From Nitrospira sp. (lineage in GTDB: Bacteria > Nitrospirota > Nitrospiria > Nitrospirales > Nitrospiraceae), in contig CP092081.1 of the NCBI GenBank assembly GCA_022226935.1, positions 1,382,386-1,446,385 of the forward strand: a stretch of DNA of 64,000 bases, given 5' to 3'. How positions within the stretch are numbered: the stretch's first letter is position 1; every line of letters begins with the position of its first letter. The notes beneath the pieces are model-generated. The model had not been told where the DNA came from. It saw only the letters and a program-made list of their open reading frames with translations, and made no database searches. Of this stretch, positions 56,230 through 63,649 are shown piece after piece. Made by a program: the position numbers and the translations under genes.

Positions 56230-56802
56230 CTATTGGGTGCCGCCGTATGGACTCTCCTGAAAGCTCTGAATAGTCCGTCTATGTTGTCGAGCAATGGTCA
56301 AACGAATGGTCATGGGCGACTGTCCCGTTGCTCGCTTGAAGAAATGGCTAAACGCAAATTGATCGCTGAATCCTAGGGCTGAGGCGATTTCTGCCAGCGT
56401 ATGCCTGGTTGTGGTAAGGAGTGCGCGGGCGCGATCGACTCGCTGGCGCCGGAGATACTTGGAGAACGGTTCTCCCATGATGCGGCAAAACAGATCCGAA
56501 CAATACTTTTCCGAGTAGCCTAGAAAATTTGCCAAGACTTTCAGCGTCAGGCCACGATGGAGATTCTCATTCACAAAGGCTGTGATGCGCGCAGGTAATG
56601 GGTGGGATTTAGGAGCAGGATGTCTTTCCGGAATGATGGTATGAGACAGATTAAATAGATCGCATATCAGGTCGCCTAAATCCTGTTCCGTTCGGACCTG
56701 CTCCAATCGATCGGCCCACTGTGGCGACTGAATTCGTAGCTCGGAAGAGAAGGTGTGCAGGCGATCAAAGGAAATAACCGAGGTGGATGATTTATCTGAC
56801 AT
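56230..56802 (-). CDS. AraC-family transcriptional regulator
   Basis: A 190-residue regulator with the double helix-turn-helix in the C-terminal 100 residues: LTLKVLANFLGYSEKYCSDLFCRIMGEPFSKYLRRQRVDRARALL in outline, then HTLAEIASALGFSDQFAFSHFFKRATGQSP. The N-terminal 90 residues are short for a ligand-binding cupin and unrecognised. It is the last of a leftward run of co-directional genes, 45 nt after the HD-GYP gene. Targets are unknown; control of the flavin/porin operon is possible. Confidence 0.88.
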   Translation of the reverse strand: MSDKSSTSVISFDRLHTFSSELRIQSPQWADRLEQVRTEQDLGDLICDLFNLSHTIIPERHPAPKSHPLPARITAFVNENLHRGLTLKVLANFLGYSEKYCSDLFCRIMGEPFSKYLRRQRVDRARALLTTTRHTLAEIASALGFSDQFAFSHFFKRATGQSPMTIRLTIARQHRRTIQSFQESPYGGTQ

Positions 56803-56847
56803 AATGTCCTCCGTCGAGAGTCCTCATACCTCAGACCTGAGCAGTGA

Positions 56848-57615
56848 TTAGGCAATCCTGTCGGTGTCTGAGTGAGTCATGAACGTGTGGGCTGAATTTT
56901 CGATCACCGGTTCGGGATACATGGATGCGCTGGTTACATCGGCAACATGGTGTGCCCGATAGTGATCTTGATTGTGTAGAAGATCAAAAAACGTGAGGCA
57001 GAAGGTTGGATCAAATTGGGATCCGGCCGAGGCACGAAGCGTTCGTAAGGCGCTGTCCAACGAATTGGTTCGACTGGCGATGCTGTCAAACACATCGGCA
57101 ATCGCGAGAATTCTCGCCGAGCCAGGAATGTATTCCCCGCGCAGTCCATAGGGATATCCGGCTCCGTCCCATCGCTCATGATGATGAGCGATCAGCCGTG
57201 CCGCTTCCTGTAGGAATGAGTAGGGGCTGAGAAGTGCGGCTCCTTCTCGAGGATGGCTTTGGATCAGAGCATAGTCATTCAGAGTGTGAGGCGCCGCCGT
57301 ACCGAGCAGATGTTCCGGCATCATCAGGAGTCCAATGTCATGCAGCAATGCCGAATAGTGCAAGTCCAGGCGTTGGTCCTTGGTGAGTCCGAGGCGATCG
57401 GCCAGCAGTAAGGCATAGTGCGCAGTGCGTTCGCCGTGCCCGAAGTGACCGGGAATGATGGTTTCGATCCGCCGTGCTAGGCGCCGAAGCTGGAGCAATC
57501 GGACCGCCTCAAGCGACTCACGAGCAAGCTGCAGGGAGTTTAAGGCTGAGAGTTGCCGCGCCAGGTCTCGTGTGAGCTGAGTCGTGGCAGGTATTGGTAA
57601 CGCCGAACGATGCAT
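56848..57615 (-). CDS. HD-GYP domain protein (putative c-di-GMP phosphodiesterase)
   Basis: A 255-residue protein with a helical N-terminus (about 50 residues) and an HD-GYP domain. HGERTAHYALLLADRLG, LLHDIGLLMMPEHLLG, SHPREGAALL and HHERWDGAGYPYGLRGEYIPGSARILAIADVFDSIAS are recognisable in order. The HD pair and the GYP loop are intact, but the Lys of HDIGK is Leu. It lacks an N-terminal receiver domain, so its input signal is unclear. It would degrade c-di-GMP. It lies 107 nt after the membrane-protein gene, behind a large hairpin. Confidence 0.88.
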   Translation of the reverse strand: MHRSALPIPATTQLTRDLARQLSALNSLQLARESLEAVRLLQLRRLARRIETIIPGHFGHGERTAHYALLLADRLGLTKDQRLDLHYSALLHDIGLLMMPEHLLGTAAPHTLNDYALIQSHPREGAALLSPYSFLQEAARLIAHHHERWDGAGYPYGLRGEYIPGSARILAIADVFDSIASRTNSLDSALRTLRASAGSQFDPTFCLTFFDLLHNQDHYRAHHVADVTSASMYPEPVIENSAHTFMTHSDTDRIA

Positions 57616-57633
57616 AAAAGTCCTCCAAAATGT

Positions 57634-57670
57634 CAGAGCCCAAGACCATATAGAATGATCTTGGGCTCTG
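57634..57670. promoter_or_regulatory. 12-bp perfect hairpin just upstream of the HD-GYP gene
   Basis: CAGAGCCCAAGA (57634-57645) pairs perfectly with 57659-57670 around a 13-nt loop. On the leftward mRNA it ends 18 nt before the start codon and is followed only by ACATTTTGG, so it is a weak terminator, attenuator or mRNA-stability element between two genes. Confidence 0.55.
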
Positions 57671-57722
57671 GGCTGAATGCCTCTGGCCGCTCATAGGTGA
57701 GCGTCAGGTCTGCGAGACTACG

Positions 57723-58241
57723 TCATCCGTGTTCTCCGCGTTTGCCTGCCATCAACGGTTGTTTCAAGATCCACATCTCGTGAAGAGGGATGACCAGCAT
57801 GATCAAAAATCCAATCGTCATGAACGTATCGCCTGTCAGCATCGTCAAAACGAAGATGGGAGAAACATAACTGATCAGCCAGGGCGATAAGAGGTCAAGT
57901 ATGACCCCTCCGAAAGAAATCCAGGTCGTGAGTATTTTTAGCTGGTTGCTGGCGTTCGTCAAATAGAGGACATGGACAAGGATCATAAACACGACAGGCA
58001 TGGTGAACAGGTGGAAGTGGGTAATTTCAGCGAGTTCTCGGAATGACATCGGTTCGCCGAAGGTTGCATTGGAGCCGCGATAATGATCTGCAATCCCTTG
58101 GGGGGCTAATCCAGTCATGCTGTGCGCCCAGAAAAATGAAAACGTGAAGCCGGCGAGCATCAAAAAAAGAAAGAATGTATAGACGAGCCTGATGTGGCGA
58201 TCCGAATCGCGGAGGCGAAAACGGGTGTTGAAATTGCGCAT
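57723..58241 (-). CDS. four-helix, His-rich membrane protein of the flavin operon
   Basis: A 172-residue inner-membrane protein of no family I recognise. Predicted helices are about residues 19-40 (LVYTFFLFLMLAGFTFSFFW), 75-95, 104-122 and 126-157. Histidines sit at the membrane edges or within helices: H40, H75 and H77 (ITHFHLFTM), H90 and H154. Such pairs could bind haem and pass electrons, as in small di-haem b-type membrane proteins, but that is inference. The gene is 12 nt after the FMN-binding protein gene and should be in one complex or pathway with it. Confidence 0.75.
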   Translation of the reverse strand: MRNFNTRFRLRDSDRHIRLVYTFFLFLMLAGFTFSFFWAHSMTGLAPQGIADHYRGSNATFGEPMSFRELAEITHFHLFTMPVVFMILVHVLYLTNASNQLKILTTWISFGGVILDLLSPWLISYVSPIFVLTMLTGDTFMTIGFLIMLVIPLHEMWILKQPLMAGKRGEHG

Positions 58242-58253
58242 GTCGGCTGAAGT

Positions 58254-58943
58254 TCAGTTTCCAAAAATCGACTTGAAGAAGCCCTTCTCGGTTTTTTGAG
58301 CGGTCACAGTGTCACTGCCACGTCCTTGTGGTTTTAAGTAAAATTCGTCGACGAGGACGAGGACGCGTTTGATGCCCGCGGTCATGGAGCGGACGGACAT
58401 CGTCGCCCCGCTGATGTTGATGATATCTTTGTTGATCCGGACAGGATCGAGAACGGATTTGCCCTCATATTGCACATTAAATCGCTTGGTCCGCACCTCG
58501 CTCCCACGCGCCTCTCGAAAAACAAGCAGTTCAACATTGGAAACCAGGCCGTTAGCATCCACGCCGACCATGTAGGTCATGGGCTTGTGTTTGCCAATGG
58601 TATTTTGCACGAGGGCATACCCATCGATATGCGTGCCGGTCTCGCCGATATAAACTTCGAAAGACTCTTCCGGAAAGGCCCAACCGATGCGATTTTCGAT
58701 GACTGCCTTCTTATCAGGGGGCACATTCAGCAATTCCTTCTTCACACGCTCGGATTTTGGAAACATGAGTTTGACCGCTTCTTCTTCAGTGAGAAACACT
58801 TCGGCCATCGTCATTTCTTGTTCCGTCAAATAACGTTTGAGTTCGTTATCCCAGACCCGTTCCGCCCAAACGGCGGAAGGAGACAGCGACCCTAACAACA
58901 TCATTGAGCAGACAAGCCGAAGAGTTCTCATGTGGGCAAACAT
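58254..58943 (-). CDS. exported FMN-binding domain protein (ApbE substrate)
   Basis: A 229-residue protein with a signal peptide (VCSMMLLGSLSPSAVWA) and an FMN_bind domain. The flavinylation motif is S-G-A-T in DIINISGATMSVRSM with Thr181 as the probable acceptor, followed by the LVLVDEFYL strand. Proteins of this type (as in NqrC, RnfG and periplasmic flavoproteins) receive FMN through ApbE, whose gene is 2.5 kb away. The start at 58943 has a good AAGGA site and overlaps the lipoprotein gene by 16 nt; ATG 58931 would overlap it by ATGA. Confidence 0.87.
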   Translation of the reverse strand: MFAHMRTLRLVCSMMLLGSLSPSAVWAERVWDNELKRYLTEQEMTMAEVFLTEEEAVKLMFPKSERVKKELLNVPPDKKAVIENRIGWAFPEESFEVYIGETGTHIDGYALVQNTIGKHKPMTYMVGVDANGLVSNVELLVFREARGSEVRTKRFNVQYEGKSVLDPVRINKDIINISGATMSVRSMTAGIKRVLVLVDEFYLKPQGRGSDTVTAQKTEKGFFKSIFGN

Positions 58944-59392
58944 CCTTGTTCCTTCAGTTTGGCGTTAATTCGGTTCACGATTTCATTTGTTGTGACTTCG
59001 GAGGGCTCGGTGGGCCACCATTTTGTGGCTTGTGATGTTACGCCGCCTCGTGAATGCCATCGCTGTCTGGTTTCCAAGGCGCTTACAGATGTGACGTCGT
59101 GCGTTCGATTGACGGAAAGGCTTAAGCGCGCGCGCTCTTTATTCCCGAACCCCTCGCGAGAAAAGATCCCGAAAGCGCGTTCCGTAAGCGGGGCGACGTC
59201 TATCCATCCGGTTTCAATCAACCCCTTTTCCTTACTGGAGGAGGCGATGGATTCTCCCTTCATCACTTCCAGAGAGGCATCCCAAACCATATCGTAGGAG
59301 CAAGCGTAAAATTGTTTTCGGTCTCCACTTAATGTGGCGCAGCCTGCGCAGATAGTGAAAAGCATCAGTATGGCTATTCGTGAGATCAACAC
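58928..59392 (-). CDS. small lipoprotein of the flavin operon
   Basis: A 154-residue predicted lipoprotein: signal MLISRIAILMLFTICAGC with lipobox ICAGC (Cys18). The mature part has a YDMVWDASLEVMKGE helix and a short beta-rich domain (GWIDVAPLTERAFG, ARLSLSVNRTHDVTSVSAL), of no family I can name. It resembles small envelope lipoproteins that hold partners to the outer membrane. It stands between the porin and FMN-binding genes and overlaps the latter. Confidence 0.8.
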   Translation of the reverse strand: MLISRIAILMLFTICAGCATLSGDRKQFYACSYDMVWDASLEVMKGESIASSSKEKGLIETGWIDVAPLTERAFGIFSREGFGNKERARLSLSVNRTHDVTSVSALETRQRWHSRGGVTSQATKWWPTEPSEVTTNEIVNRINAKLKEQGCLPT

Positions 59393-59413
59393 AGCGATCA
59401 GGGCTCCATCGTT

Positions 59414-59446
59414 GCAGGCGATCCTCTCGTAAGAGGAATCGCCTGC
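59414..59446. repeat. hairpin between the porin and lipoprotein genes
   Basis: GCAGGCGAT-CCTCT (59414-59427) pairs with AGAGG-AATCGCCTGC (59432-59446) with one bulge and a short loop. No T-run follows on the leftward mRNA, so differential mRNA stability is more likely than termination. Confidence 0.55.
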
Positions 59447-59458
59447 GATAAAGTACAG

Positions 59459-60934
59459 TTAGAAATACGTTGCGGCTGAAATGACAACCGCGCTGTCGTG
59501 AATCCTCTCACCCGTATTCGGGTTGAATGCCTTTGGCATATATTGATAGCTGATTTTAAAGACCGCATCTTCTACAGGACGATAGTTCAATCCAAAAGAG
59601 ATTTGCTCCAACTCACCCTGGTTCTCACCACGGTTGTCCCGATTTAAATTTACACGGTCATACCGGACTACAGCCGTAAAGGTCGAGCCTTCACCAAACC
59701 GCTTGGGGGAAAGTTTCGTGAGGAAGGCAGGCATAAAATGATAGTTGCCTTGGAGATAGAATCCCTGCATCCGTTGCGGCGGACCAGCAAAGGAATTTAA
59801 CGTATTGATACCGGTCAGGAATGTTCCAGGAGTAGCGAAAGTGGCTCCTTGAATGGCGCGAGAGTTTCCTCTGGAGTATGCCCATGCGGCCTCACCGAGG
59901 ATTTCAAACGGCCCCTTCTGCAGGGTCCAGTCAATTGCTGTGATGCTCAACGGGTTGTAGCTGGTAGATGATTGATTGCCATAGTAACTTGATCCGGCAA
60001 TTTCTACTCCCAACATCGGGCTGAAGGCTACGCGACCTGAAACTGCCTTTCCGTTGTTGATATCCAGGCCGTCATCGGAAGCACATTTCCGCTGACGAGA
60101 ATTACGAGTGCCATTTTCCTCGCTAACGCGTGGGGAGCCATCCTGGTTATATCCACAAGGACCCGTGGTCACATAGAACTCATAGTCCAATTTGCTCGTA
60201 CGGCCAGGATAGAGGGTTCCGTAGAAGCCCACACCGGTTTCAGCCATCGTTGAAGGAATGATCAATTGACTGACCAGCGGCCGATCAGTCAGGTCGTTGA
60301 GTGGCGAATCGTGCAGCAAGTTGAACTTACCGATGGGGATGAGCAAGATTCCAGCTCTAAGGTTGAACGGCTCATGTACTAAGTAGTCGATATGAGCAAA
60401 TTCCAGACTGATTTCGTTGTCACTGGTTTCTCGAATGCCATGCTCGATTTCAATTTCTGATGCGAACTTTACGTGTTCGGTAATATCGGCATAGATGAAG
60501 GGAACAAATCTTTGTTGGTCGAATCCATTCGTCGTTCCGCTGCCGAATCCGCCCGTTTCCAACACCCCTTTATTATGAGACCGATACTGAATATCCATAT
60601 AACCGCCCACAATAGCTTTGGGGGCTGAAACAAATGGCTTGGCATACACCAAGCGGCCTGATCCGGTTGATCCGAACGACAGCGCAGGTTGCGTGTCCGT
60701 GCGGCGTTCCTTTCCGACTTCCGGAAGCGTGCCAATTCCGGGTTCATGACCGGGAGCCACCATGCCTTCTCTTCGTTCAGACATGCCTTCACGACGCTCA
60801 TGCTCATGCAACCGCTTTTCAACCGCTTCGTCGACTAACTTTTTGATCTCCTCCGGGGTCAAGTTTTCCGCCAACGCCGGCATTGCCGGTAAACTGGCCA
60901 GGACCAGAGCCCCGAGGATTGCCCGGATCTTCAT
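59459..60934 (-). CDS. outer-membrane porin-like protein with N-terminal coiled coil
   Basis: A 491-residue protein: signal peptide (ILGALVLASLPAMPALA), a short charged helix with a repeat of ERREGM (LTPEEIKKLVDEAVEKRLHEHERREG...), then a long beta-rich barrel ending in aromatic Phe, as outer-membrane proteins do. Segments such as YMDIQYRSHNKG, FVPFIYADITEHVKFASEIEIEHG and FNLRAGILLIPIGKFN fit phosphate-selective or O/P-type porins, but no exact family is claimed. The start is the ATG behind GGAGG; the frame extends 52 codons further left without support. It is the first large gene of the leftward flavin operon. Confidence 0.85.
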   Translation of the reverse strand: MKIRAILGALVLASLPAMPALAENLTPEEIKKLVDEAVEKRLHEHERREGMSERREGMVAPGHEPGIGTLPEVGKERRTDTQPALSFGSTGSGRLVYAKPFVSAPKAIVGGYMDIQYRSHNKGVLETGGFGSGTTNGFDQQRFVPFIYADITEHVKFASEIEIEHGIRETSDNEISLEFAHIDYLVHEPFNLRAGILLIPIGKFNLLHDSPLNDLTDRPLVSQLIIPSTMAETGVGFYGTLYPGRTSKLDYEFYVTTGPCGYNQDGSPRVSEENGTRNSRQRKCASDDGLDINNGKAVSGRVAFSPMLGVEIAGSSYYGNQSSTSYNPLSITAIDWTLQKGPFEILGEAAWAYSRGNSRAIQGATFATPGTFLTGINTLNSFAGPPQRMQGFYLQGNYHFMPAFLTKLSPKRFGEGSTFTAVVRYDRVNLNRDNRGENQGELEQISFGLNYRPVEDAVFKISYQYMPKAFNPNTGERIHDSAVVISAATYF

Positions 60935-61068
60935 GGGTATCCTCCATCCGCGAGTAAGGTTATGATATGACTCGGGACTCAATGGTCTCTGGTCTGTGAT
61001 GGGATCGTATGGGTGTGGCTGAAGCCTTGAATGTTTTCCGTTGACGAAGCCTCCTTTCGTGGATCGAA

Positions 61069-61263
61069 TCATGCTGGCACCGTGCCCCACCCTTCAATTG
61101 AGGCAAAAGGGATGACCACAATGCGTTTGCAGCGCTTACATTTAAGCTCGAGCCCCTGTCCGCGAACTTTGGCGATCAGTTGGCCGCATTCGCAACGTGT
61201 TTCGCTGTCCTGGCACAAAGAGGGTGTTGAGTTATTGAGTGGTGTCATAGCCAAATGGTGCAT
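61069..61263 (-). CDS. Com-like zinc-ribbon protein
   Basis: A 64-residue protein resembling Com, the zinc-ribbon RNA-binding regulator of phage Mu mom. Cysteine pairs are CEC (with G-Q-L-I-A-K-V) and CKRC, separated by about 14 residues, ending in a beta strand and an acidic/aromatic tail. Com-like domains occur in small bacterial proteins with unknown targets. It sits directly behind a Fur-like box and promoter, and the porin follows after 134 nt, so it is the probable first gene of the operon. A start at ATG 61248 would allow a longer leader. Confidence 0.7.
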   Translation of the reverse strand: MHHLAMTPLNNSTPSLCQDSETRCECGQLIAKVRGQGLELKCKRCKRIVVIPFASIEGWGTVPA

Positions 61264-61272
61264 CCATGAAAT

Positions 61273-61314
61273 TGAGAACGATTATTAATATCTCGATCAG
61301 TGGGGAAATGTCAA
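61273..61314 (-). promoter_or_regulatory. promoter of the Com-like/porin operon with overlapping Fur-like box
   Basis: Read leftward, TTGACA (61314-61309), an 18-bp spacer and TATTAA (61290-61285) form a promoter. TGAGAACGATTATTA on the plus strand (61273-61287) matches the Fur 7-1-7 pattern TGATAATnATTATCA at 12 of 14 informative positions and overlaps the -10 box. This is where an iron-dependent repressor would act. I see nothing else of note in 61315-61493. Confidence 0.6.
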
Positions 61315-61493
61315 GTCGGTTGGGAGGCGGCGTTGAGGCGATCAAGAGGGCGGGAAGAAGTGGCCGCATTTATTGGGGATGTTGCAGCGGTAGCCTTCTG
61401 GAAAAATTGGACGCCCGGCAGCGCTAATGTGCATTTTTATTCTAGGGCAGAGATTTGGCGCATGCAGGCCTCCTCTTAACGAAGGACCAAGCC

Positions 61494-62594
61494 ATGAAGT
61501 TGTCCGTTATCAATGACACCCGACGAGTATTTCGATTCATGTTCGTAAACGATGCTGTCCTACAGCGCGGATATGATCTGACAATCCAAGGAAGCCTGTG
61601 TCTGCTATTGTTGTTTGGACTGGGGTGTGCCGCTGGGAATGTCGGGCCTACGCCGATTCTCGTGAAGCGTACACAGATGCATATGGGGACCTGGGTGAGC
61701 ATTACGGCAGTCGCTTCGGATCGGGAGACAGCTCAAAATGCCACATCGGCAGGATTTCAGGAGATTCATCGGTTGGAAGAATTATTGAGCACCTGGATTA
61801 AGGACAGCGAACTCTCCCGGGTGAACGGAGCAGCGGGAAAGGAGGCAGTCTCCGTCAGTCCCGATACGATGAAGGTCCTCCAAACATCAGTTACGATGGC
61901 GCGGCTTACGGAGGGCGGTTTCAATATTCTTGTCGGTCCGGCAGTTGAGGCCTGGAGTGTTTTGGATCGCCAACAGATTCCGTCGGAGACTGATCTCGAG
62001 AGAATCCGTCCACTCACGAACTTGAACGCCTTACAGTTGAACCAGGCACAGGGAACAGTCTATCTCGAGAAACCAGGAATGCGAGTGGATGTCGGCGGTA
62101 TTGGTAAGGGCTTTGCAGCCGACATGGCGGTTGCGTCGATGCAAAAGGCTGGTGCCGCCGCTGGGGTGGTGGCGTTGTCCGGGGATATTCGAACGTTTGG
62201 CCAACTGCCGGACGGTACGACATTTCCATTTGGCATCCGGCACCCACGGCGTGAAGAAGCGGTGCTGGCATTTATCGATCTTCAGAATGAGGCAATTTCC
62301 ACGGCGGGCGATTACGAACGGTATTTCGAGCGGGATGGGATCCGCTATCATCACGTCCTGGATCCAGTGACTTTGCAGCCGGCTCGCGACTGCCAAAGTG
62401 TCACGATTGTAGCCAAAGACGGCTTGACGGCAGACGGGTTGGATACAGGTATTTTTGTGATGGGACGGCAGCGGGGATTAGCGCTGGTTGAAACATTGCC
62501 GGGTGTCGGTGCGGTGATCGTCGATCGCGAGGGAAAGGTGTGGGTGTCCTCATCCATTAAAGGGCGAGTCCGGATCCAATACGACGCCGAATAA
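61494..62594 (+). CDS. apbE: FAD:protein FMN transferase (ApbE), lipoprotein
   Basis: A 366-residue enzyme that moves FMN from FAD to a Ser/Thr of a target protein, outside the cytoplasm. A membrane lipoprotein signal (SLCLLLLFGLGC) lies about 45 residues in, so the mature start may be later than the chosen ATG. ApbE landmarks are MHMGTWVSITAVA, the acidic ELLSTWIKDSELSRVN, VDVGGIGKGFAADMA, SGDIRTFGQ and HHVLDPVTLQPA. It is divergent from the operon encoding an FMN-binding protein 2.5 kb away, its likely substrate. Translation may start at an internal ATG at 61539. Confidence 0.92.
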   Translation: MKLSVINDTRRVFRFMFVNDAVLQRGYDLTIQGSLCLLLLFGLGCAAGNVGPTPILVKRTQMHMGTWVSITAVASDRETAQNATSAGFQEIHRLEELLSTWIKDSELSRVNGAAGKEAVSVSPDTMKVLQTSVTMARLTEGGFNILVGPAVEAWSVLDRQQIPSETDLERIRPLTNLNALQLNQAQGTVYLEKPGMRVDVGGIGKGFAADMAVASMQKAGAAAGVVALSGDIRTFGQLPDGTTFPFGIRHPRREEAVLAFIDLQNEAISTAGDYERYFERDGIRYHHVLDPVTLQPARDCQSVTIVAKDGLTADGLDTGIFVMGRQRGLALVETLPGVGAVIVDREGKVWVSSSIKGRVRIQYDAE

Positions 62595-62683
62595 TGTTTT
62601 CGTAGATTCAGCGTGCATTCCAGTAGGAGACGTTGCGAGGCCATGTTGACGAAAAGCCTGCATCAACAGGGATAAGGTCTGCG

Positions 62684-63649
62684 CTATGGTCCTAGCTGGT
62701 AGCGGATAGGAACATGAAGGGTAACTGTTGATTGTTCGAGAGGCTGCGTCAGTGTGATCGACGAAACCTTTCGAATTGTTTCAAGCGCTGCTTGATCGAG
62801 AATGTCATGCCCGGAACTTTTTGCGATCGCGGCGGACACGATTTGCCCATTTTCCTGAATGACAATTCGCACCACCACTCGTCCTTCAATATGCTTGAGC
62901 CGTGCATCCACTGGATATTGTTTCAGCGTTTCAATGCGCGGCGATAGAATGCCTGCAAGCCAGCCATAATCGGCCTTTCTGGGCGGCGCCGGAAGGTTGC
63001 TCATTGATGGGGCTAGTGCGGCGGTTAAGGCAGGAGCTGGGGTTGGATTAGGGGGGTGCTGCGAGGCTGGCAGCGACGACGATAATTGCGTTGTCGGTTC
63101 GATGTCTTTGATCGGGGAAGATAAGGATGGGTGCTCTTGTTCACTCTCTGTGGGGAATTGGGGCACTGATGTGAGGGAATGTTCCGTCGCGGGCTGCGTC
63201 CGTGGGTTTTCCGCTGACTCGGGAAGAGGAAGCACTTGAACATGTTGAGGCCTCGACTCGATATCCTCGGACGGCGAGGGAAGAGCCGAGGGTGGAGTGT
63301 ACGGTTCATGACGCATGGTATTTGAGGCCAGGGCCGATTCCATTGGATGAGGTAAGTCAGATGGCGCGGAGCGCGGAGGAGAGATCGACGTGCTCCGTGC
63401 GGTCATGCGCGCAGGTTTTGGGCCCGTTTGTGGCGTATCGGTCGTGGGCGATGGCGTAGACGGTGCAACCGATGGGGTGACGACGGTTACGTCCCAATGG
63501 AACGACGATGACGGCGGGGCTAGTCCAAGCCTGGCGGCCAACAGTGCGGCTAAGAAGACGGCTGTACCATGCAGGGATAGTGAGATGATCCACCCGCTTG
63601 CGCGCAAGCGGACGAAGGCGTCCGGCATGCCGGCACGGGAATCGGTCAC
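62684..63649 (-). CDS. tonB: TonB energy-transducing protein
   Basis: A 321-residue TonB. One N-terminal transmembrane segment (SLSLHGTAVFLAALLAARLGLA) is followed by a very long Pro/Ser/Thr-rich linker (about residues 40-230) and the C-terminal TonB domain: YPVDARLKHIEGRVVVRIVI, SSGHDILDQAALETIRKV, and VPIRYQL. It spans the periplasm to power outer-membrane receptors. The start overlaps the exbD stop by 4 nt. The linker is unusually long and rich in short PSP and SSP segments. Confidence 0.93.
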   Translation of the reverse strand: MTDSRAGMPDAFVRLRASGWIISLSLHGTAVFLAALLAARLGLAPPSSSFHWDVTVVTPSVAPSTPSPTTDTPQTGPKPARMTARSTSISPPRSAPSDLPHPMESALASNTMRHEPYTPPSALPSPSEDIESRPQHVQVLPLPESAENPRTQPATEHSLTSVPQFPTESEQEHPSLSSPIKDIEPTTQLSSSLPASQHPPNPTPAPALTAALAPSMSNLPAPPRKADYGWLAGILSPRIETLKQYPVDARLKHIEGRVVVRIVIQENGQIVSAAIAKSSGHDILDQAALETIRKVSSITLTQPLEQSTVTLHVPIRYQLGP

